Assembly (NCBI GenBank): GCA_026785785.1
Contig: JAJAZI010000170.1
Coordinates: 1-9,619, forward strand
Direction of reading: 5' to 3'
Source of the DNA: Microbacteriaceae bacterium
Lineage (GTDB): Bacteria; Actinomycetota; Actinomycetes; Actinomycetales; Microbacteriaceae
Length of the DNA stretch: 9,619 nucleotides
The first letter of the stretch is position 1. Each line of letters starts with the position of its first letter. Made by a program: the position numbers and the translations under genes. A model generated the notes under the pieces. It searched no databases. It saw only the letters and a list, made by a program, of their open reading frames with translations, and was not told where the DNA came from. Below, piece by piece: positions 6,407 through 9,619 of this stretch.

Positions 6407-7879
6407 ATGTCTGCAGCCCATTCCTTTCGTGCCTTTGAGCTCGCGACCCGGCCGATCCACCCGCACTCGCGCATCGCGCTCGACCAGCGCTGGGCCGACC
6501 TGCCCGAATACGTCAAGACCGACAACCAGCTGCTCGGCCGCTGCGCCGTCGGCTGCGAGGGCACCCACGGGGTTTTCCCCAAGTGCGACCTGACCTGCTC
6601 CCCCTGCTACCACTCCGCCGACGCCAACAAGGTGCGCATCGACGGCGAGCACACCCTCTCCGAGGTGCACGAGCAGATGGAGTTTCTGCACCGGGTGCGC
6701 GGCCCACGCGCCCACGCGCAGCTCATCGGCGGTGAGGTGAGCCTGCTGCCGGCCAAGGACCACGCCGAGGCTCTGCTGACCATGCGCAGGTTCGGCCGCG
6801 AGCCGATGTCGATGACGCACGGCGACTTCTCCTACCAGTACCTGCTCGACGTCGTGCTCGACGAGAACGGCCAGCCGCGCTTCACGAAGGTCTCCTTCGC
6901 CGCCCACTTCGACTCGCTCATGCGCGGCCGCCGCGGTGCGGTGCGCCCCCGCAACGAGGCCGAACTCAACCCGTTCCGCGAGACCTTCGCCAACATGTTC
7001 GTCGATCTCAAGAGGCAGCACGGGGTCAGCTCCTACCTCGCCCACAACATGACGGTGACTCCCTCCAACGTCGGCGAGGTTGCGAGCGTCACCCGCGACG
7101 TGCTCGACCTGCCCTACGACATGTTGTCGTTCCAGCCGGCCGCCTTCATCGGCGACGACCGCCGCTGGAAGGAGGACTTCACCGAAGTCACCATCGACGC
7201 GGTCTGGGACCAGATCGAAGCGGGCGCCGGCCACAGGATCCCATGGAAGGCGACCCAGTTCGGCGACCCCCGCTGCAACCGCTCGACCGTGGGGATGCGC
7301 GTCGACGGCCGCTTCGCCGTGCTGCTGGATGCCGATGACCCGCGCGACATCGCCGCGCGCGACCGGTTCCTCGACCACTTCGGCGGCATGATCTTCGGCG
7401 ACGTCCCGAAGCACATCCTGACGATCAAGATCATCCGCGCGATCGCCGGTCACCCCGGCGACATCCCGCCGCTCATCGGGCTCGCTCGCCGCGTGGTGAA
7501 GCGCGCCGGCGGCGTCGGCACCATGATCCGCGCGGCCCGCAAGGGCAAGCTCGGCTTCAAGACCTTCGTCGTGCACAACTTCATGGATGCGGCCGAGGTC
7601 GCCCCGGCCTGGGCGCTCATGGAGCAGGGCATCACGAGCGACGACCCGAAGATCACGCAGACGCAGGAGCGGCTCGGCTCGTGCATGTACGCGATGAGCC
7701 ACCCCGAGGACGGCCGCACCGTTCCCGCCTGCACCCAGCATTCGGTGCTCGACCCGATCGAGAACATCGGGCTGCGCAAGCTCCTGCCGCTCATCGGCCG
7801 CAGCGGTGCCGACCCGGCGATGGTGTCGCGTCCGGATGGCCTGACGGCCGTGCGCTCGACCGGCACGACAAGCCGATAG
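6407..7879 (+). CDS. Radical SAM protein of an uncharacterised actinobacterial family
   Basis: A 490-residue predicted radical SAM enzyme, which would cleave S-adenosylmethionine at a [4Fe-4S] cluster to start radical chemistry. The cluster motif is CDLTCSPCY (60-68), in CX3CX2C spacing with the usual aromatic residue after the last cysteine. GGEVSLLP (108-115) is the GGE motif that contacts the SAM amino group. Five more cysteines, C46, C50, C290, C426 and C442, could bind an auxiliary iron site. The C-terminal part reads HNFMDA (390-395), SCMYAMSHPEDGRTVPAC (425-442) and TQH, which from memory resembles the HFMDA...C..H..PDGR..PFC block of archaeal MJ0619/tetraether lipid synthase relatives. 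I recall close homologues across actinobacteria, none with a known function. The ATG at 6407 was chosen because it begins just before the conserved region; longer in-frame starts back to 6089 run through the small membrane gene in another frame. No precursor peptide or SPASM-type partner gene is visible. Substrate unknown. Confidence 0.88.
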   Translation: MSAAHSFRAFELATRPIHPHSRIALDQRWADLPEYVKTDNQLLGRCAVGCEGTHGVFPKCDLTCSPCYHSADANKVRIDGEHTLSEVHEQMEFLHRVRGPRAHAQLIGGEVSLLPAKDHAEALLTMRRFGREPMSMTHGDFSYQYLLDVVLDENGQPRFTKVSFAAHFDSLMRGRRGAVRPRNEAELNPFRETFANMFVDLKRQHGVSSYLAHNMTVTPSNVGEVASVTRDVLDLPYDMLSFQPAAFIGDDRRWKEDFTEVTIDAVWDQIEAGAGHRIPWKATQFGDPRCNRSTVGMRVDGRFAVLLDADDPRDIAARDRFLDHFGGMIFGDVPKHILTIKIIRAIAGHPGDIPPLIGLARRVVKRAGGVGTMIRAARKGKLGFKTFVVHNFMDAAEVAPAWALMEQGITSDDPKITQTQERLGSCMYAMSHPEDGRTVPACTQHSVLDPIENIGLRKLLPLIGRSGADPAMVSRPDGLTAVRSTGTTSR

Positions 7880-7896
7880 CGGGCGGTTAGGCCCGC
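7879..7896. terminator. Short hairpin between convergent genes, possible bidirectional terminator
   Basis: GCGGGC-GGTTAG-GCCCGC is a perfect 6-bp stem with a 6-nt loop. It starts on the last base of the radical SAM stop and contains the ABC ATPase stop in its loop. The two stops are only 7 nt apart, so any terminator for either gene must overlap coding ends. No T-run is present on either side. Confidence 0.35.
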
Positions 7897-8969
7897 ACCG
7901 TCGAGACGGCTGCCCGCGGCAACGTCACCGCGACCCGCGATCCGACCTCGACGCCCTGCCCGGGCGGCAGCTCCGCGTTCAGCTCGATGTCGGCGGCGCC
8001 CCCAGCGCCGAACACGATCGTGAGCAGGCGGCGCGCACCAAGATTGCGGACGCCGGTGACCCTGCCCACGACCTCGCCCACGGCCGCATCCCCGGGGAGC
8101 GCCCGCACGCCGAGCGCCCGCACGCCGATTGCCTCCTGCCGCACGACGAGGGTCGCGGAACCATCAGAAACGTCGCGTCCGGCATCCAGCGGAACACGCC
8201 CGAGCCCCGAGACGTGCGTTCCGTCCACGATCATTCCCGGGACCTCGTTCAGCCCGCCCATGAGCCGCGCGACGCGCAGCGACGCTGGGCGGGTGTAGAC
8301 GCCGTCGACGGTGTCGTGCTGCAGCAGCTCGCCCTCATGCAGAACCGCGATCCGGTCGGCGACCGCCGACGCCTCGTCGCGGTCGTGGGTGACCAGCACG
8401 ATCGTCGGCGCCAGGGCGGAGCGGATGTCGTCGATGAGCGCGTGCATGTCGGAGCGCAGCTCGGGGTCCAGCGCGCTGAACGGCTCATCGAGCAGCAGCA
8501 CGCGGGGCCGGGCCGCGAGCACCCTGGCGATCGCGACGCGCTGTTCCTGCCCACCCGAGAGCTCCCGCACCGACCGACGCCCGTAGCCGCCGAGCTGCAC
8601 CATGTCGAGGTAGAGCTCGGCGTTGCGCCTGGCCGCCGCGCGGGGTACCCCGCGCACCCGGTCGGCGAAGGCGACGTTGTCGAGCACGCCCAGGTGCGGG
8701 AACAGCAGCGGACGCTGGAACACCATGCCCATCCCGCGGCGCTCGGGGGCGAGGCCCGCGACATCCACGCCGTCGACGAGCACCTGGCCCGAGGTCACCG
8801 GATCGAGGCCGGCCATGACGCGCAGGATCGTGCTCTTTCCCGAGCCGCTGGGGCCGAGTATCGCGGTGCAGGAGCCCGCCGCGACGTCGAGGGTCACGGC
8901 ATCCAGCGCGGGCGCGTGGTCGTTCGAGAAGCGCTTCGAGACGGCGTCGAGGAGGAGGTGGGAGGTCAT
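7887..8969 (-). CDS. ABC importer ATP-binding protein with TOBE-type C-terminal domain
   Basis: A 360-residue cytoplasmic ATPase that powers an ABC importer, of the PotA/FbpC/CysA-like group. Motifs in order are Walker A GPSGSGKST (39-47), Q-loop VFQRPLLFPHL (83-93), signature LSGGQEQR (137-144), Walker B VLLLDEPFSALD (157-168) and H-loop THD (194-196). The signature has E where QQ-R is commoner (LSGGQQQR). Residues after about 240 form a small beta domain of TOBE type, including two tandem GVRAL copies (282-291). ThiQ-type thiamine ATPases lack such a domain, so the length argues for a polyamine-, iron- or anion-type system; the substrate cannot be fixed from this. The ATG at 8969 has GGAG 7 nt upstream and overlaps the permease stop as ATGA, so the two are one operon. 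The solute-binding protein is probably beyond the right edge. Confidence 0.95.
   Translation of the reverse strand: MTSHLLLDAVSKRFSNDHAPALDAVTLDVAAGSCTAILGPSGSGKSTILRVMAGLDPVTSGQVLVDGVDVAGLAPERRGMGMVFQRPLLFPHLGVLDNVAFADRVRGVPRAAARRNAELYLDMVQLGGYGRRSVRELSGGQEQRVAIARVLAARPRVLLLDEPFSALDPELRSDMHALIDDIRSALAPTIVLVTHDRDEASAVADRIAVLHEGELLQHDTVDGVYTRPASLRVARLMGGLNEVPGMIVDGTHVSGLGRVPLDAGRDVSDGSATLVVRQEAIGVRALGVRALPGDAAVGEVVGRVTGVRNLGARRLLTIVFGAGGAADIELNAELPPGQGVEVGSRVAVTLPRAAVSTVRA
8097..8126. repeat. 15-bp perfect tandem duplication inside the ABC ATPase gene
   Basis: GAGCGCCCGCACGCC occurs twice head to tail (8097-8111 and 8112-8126). It is in frame and duplicates GVRAL in the TOBE-type domain of the ATPase. 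It looks like a slippage duplication, tolerated because it adds five residues in what is probably a surface loop. Confidence 0.85.
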
Positions 8970-9619
8970 CGGGTGGCTCCAGGTTCGTGCAGTCGGGACC
9001 GGGTCGAGCGCAGATCAACAGGATCGGCGCGGCGCCGGCGGGACGCGGTGCCCCGGCGTCCGGCGAGGCCGAGCAGCAGGAGCAGCGCGAGCGGGGGCAG
9101 GATCGCGGTGAGCGAGAGGATCGCGACGGCCGAGTCGTTGCCGATGCCGGCTGCGCTCGAGGCGATCACGAGCGGCAGGCTCACGACGGCGCCACCGCCG
9201 ACGATGACCGTGACGATGTAGTCGCTCCAGCCGACAAGGAACGCGAGGAACGCAGCCCGGGCGAGGGCGGGGGCGACGAGCGGAATGTGTACCCGCCAGA
9301 GCACGGTCCACGGCGAGGCGCCGAGAGTGCGTGCCTCCTCCTCGAACCGGATGTCGTGGGCCGCGTACGCGACGCGCATCGCGAAGGTCGTGTAGGGCAG
9401 CGCGATGACGACGAGCACGAGCACGAGGCCGGCGAGCGGCGGCACGTAGGCGCGCAGCAGCACCACGTTGAGCCCCATGACGGCGGCGAAGGGCGGCAGG
9501 GCGATCGGCGCGAGCAGCACGAGCCCGACGGCGCGCGGCCAGCGCACGGTCCCCATCGTGAGCGCGCGCGCCGCCGCAGCCCCGAGCGGCGTCGCGATCG
9601 CCGCGACGACGAGGCCGAG
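8966..9619 (-). CDS. ABC transporter permease, binding-protein-dependent type (5' end beyond right edge)
   Basis: The C-terminal 217 residues of an inner-membrane permease that forms the channel of an ABC importer. Hydrophobic segments include VGLVLLAPIALPPFAAVMGL, LVLVLVVIALPYTTFAMRV, AFLAFLVGWSDYIVTVIVGG and VAILSLTAILPPLALLLLLG. The cytoplasmic EAA loop that docks onto the ATPase is clear: EEARTLGASPWTVLWRVHIPL, with the invariant G 7 residues after E-A. It ends in a basic tail (RRGTASRRRRAD). The frame stays open through the right edge, so the ATG at 9556 is internal rather than the start. Its stop overlaps the ATPase start by 4 nt. It resembles PotC/FbpB/AEP-type permeases; whether it is a single or a fused double permease depends on sequence outside the window. 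Confidence 0.93.
   Translation of the reverse strand, partial: LGLVVAAIATPLGAAAARALTMGTVRWPRAVGLVLLAPIALPPFAAVMGLNVVLLRAYVPPLAGLVLVLVVIALPYTTFAMRVAYAAHDIRFEEEARTLGASPWTVLWRVHIPLVAPALARAAFLAFLVGWSDYIVTVIVGGGAVVSLPLVIASSAAGIGNDSAVAILSLTAILPPLALLLLLGLAGRRGTASRRRRADPVDLRSTRSRLHEPGATR

Noticed and set aside
6194..7741. A 515-codon open frame on the minus strand opposite the radical SAM gene
   Set aside because: It is a GC-bias shadow. The plus-strand frame has clear radical SAM motifs and this one has none.
1..9619. CRISPR arrays, insertion sequences, tRNA genes, phage or defence genes
   Set aside because: No spaced direct repeats, transposase motifs, cloverleaf sequences or defence-type domains were seen on either strand. 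The gene content is chromosomal backbone with uniform composition.

Overview
The window is high-GC DNA with the codon habits of an actinobacterium. A dnaK-grpE-dnaJ-hspR operon behind HAIR-type operators is an actinobacterial hallmark. The zinc-less DnaJ and the frequent GGATGC/GCATCC hexamer suggest Microbacteriaceae; that family-level guess is inference. I see no tRNA, rRNA, CRISPR array, insertion sequence or sign of recent transfer.

Left part (1-1052, minus strand): the first 350 residues of a UvrA-like ABC ATPase whose 3' end is off the left edge. It is the short paralogue type, with no UvrB-binding domain. It lies 72 bp downstream of hspR on the same strand, so read-through from the heat-shock operon is possible.

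Centre (1125-5141, minus strand): the class-I heat-shock operon dnaK-grpE-dnaJ-hspR, with gaps of 4, 7 and 8 nt. DnaK refolds proteins, DnaJ delivers substrate and stimulates ATP hydrolysis, and GrpE exchanges nucleotide. HspR is the MerR-type repressor, known in this phylum to use DnaK as co-repressor. The 211-bp region upstream of dnaK has a plausible TTGACA promoter and two HAIR-like inverted repeats, one over the predicted transcription start and one upstream. This gives a self-contained negative feedback loop.

Right of that (5225-7879, plus strand): a divergent isocitrate lyase/PEP mutase superfamily enzyme followed by a strong GC hairpin, a small predicted one-TM membrane protein, and a 490-aa radical SAM protein. 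The last is the least understood item and the most interesting. It has a CX3CX2C motif, five further cysteines, and a C-terminal motif that recalls the archaeal MJ0619/tetraether-lipid-synthase class.

Right end (7887-9619, minus strand): an ABC importer, with a 360-aa ATPase (TOBE-type C-terminus) overlapping by ATGA a permease cut by the right edge. Its substrate cannot be read from this window. It converges on the radical SAM gene with only 7 nt between the stops, across a short hairpin.

Most of the window is ordinary chromosomal backbone. I do not see a convincing new multi-gene system. The radical SAM protein with its small membrane neighbour is the best candidate for undescribed biochemistry.
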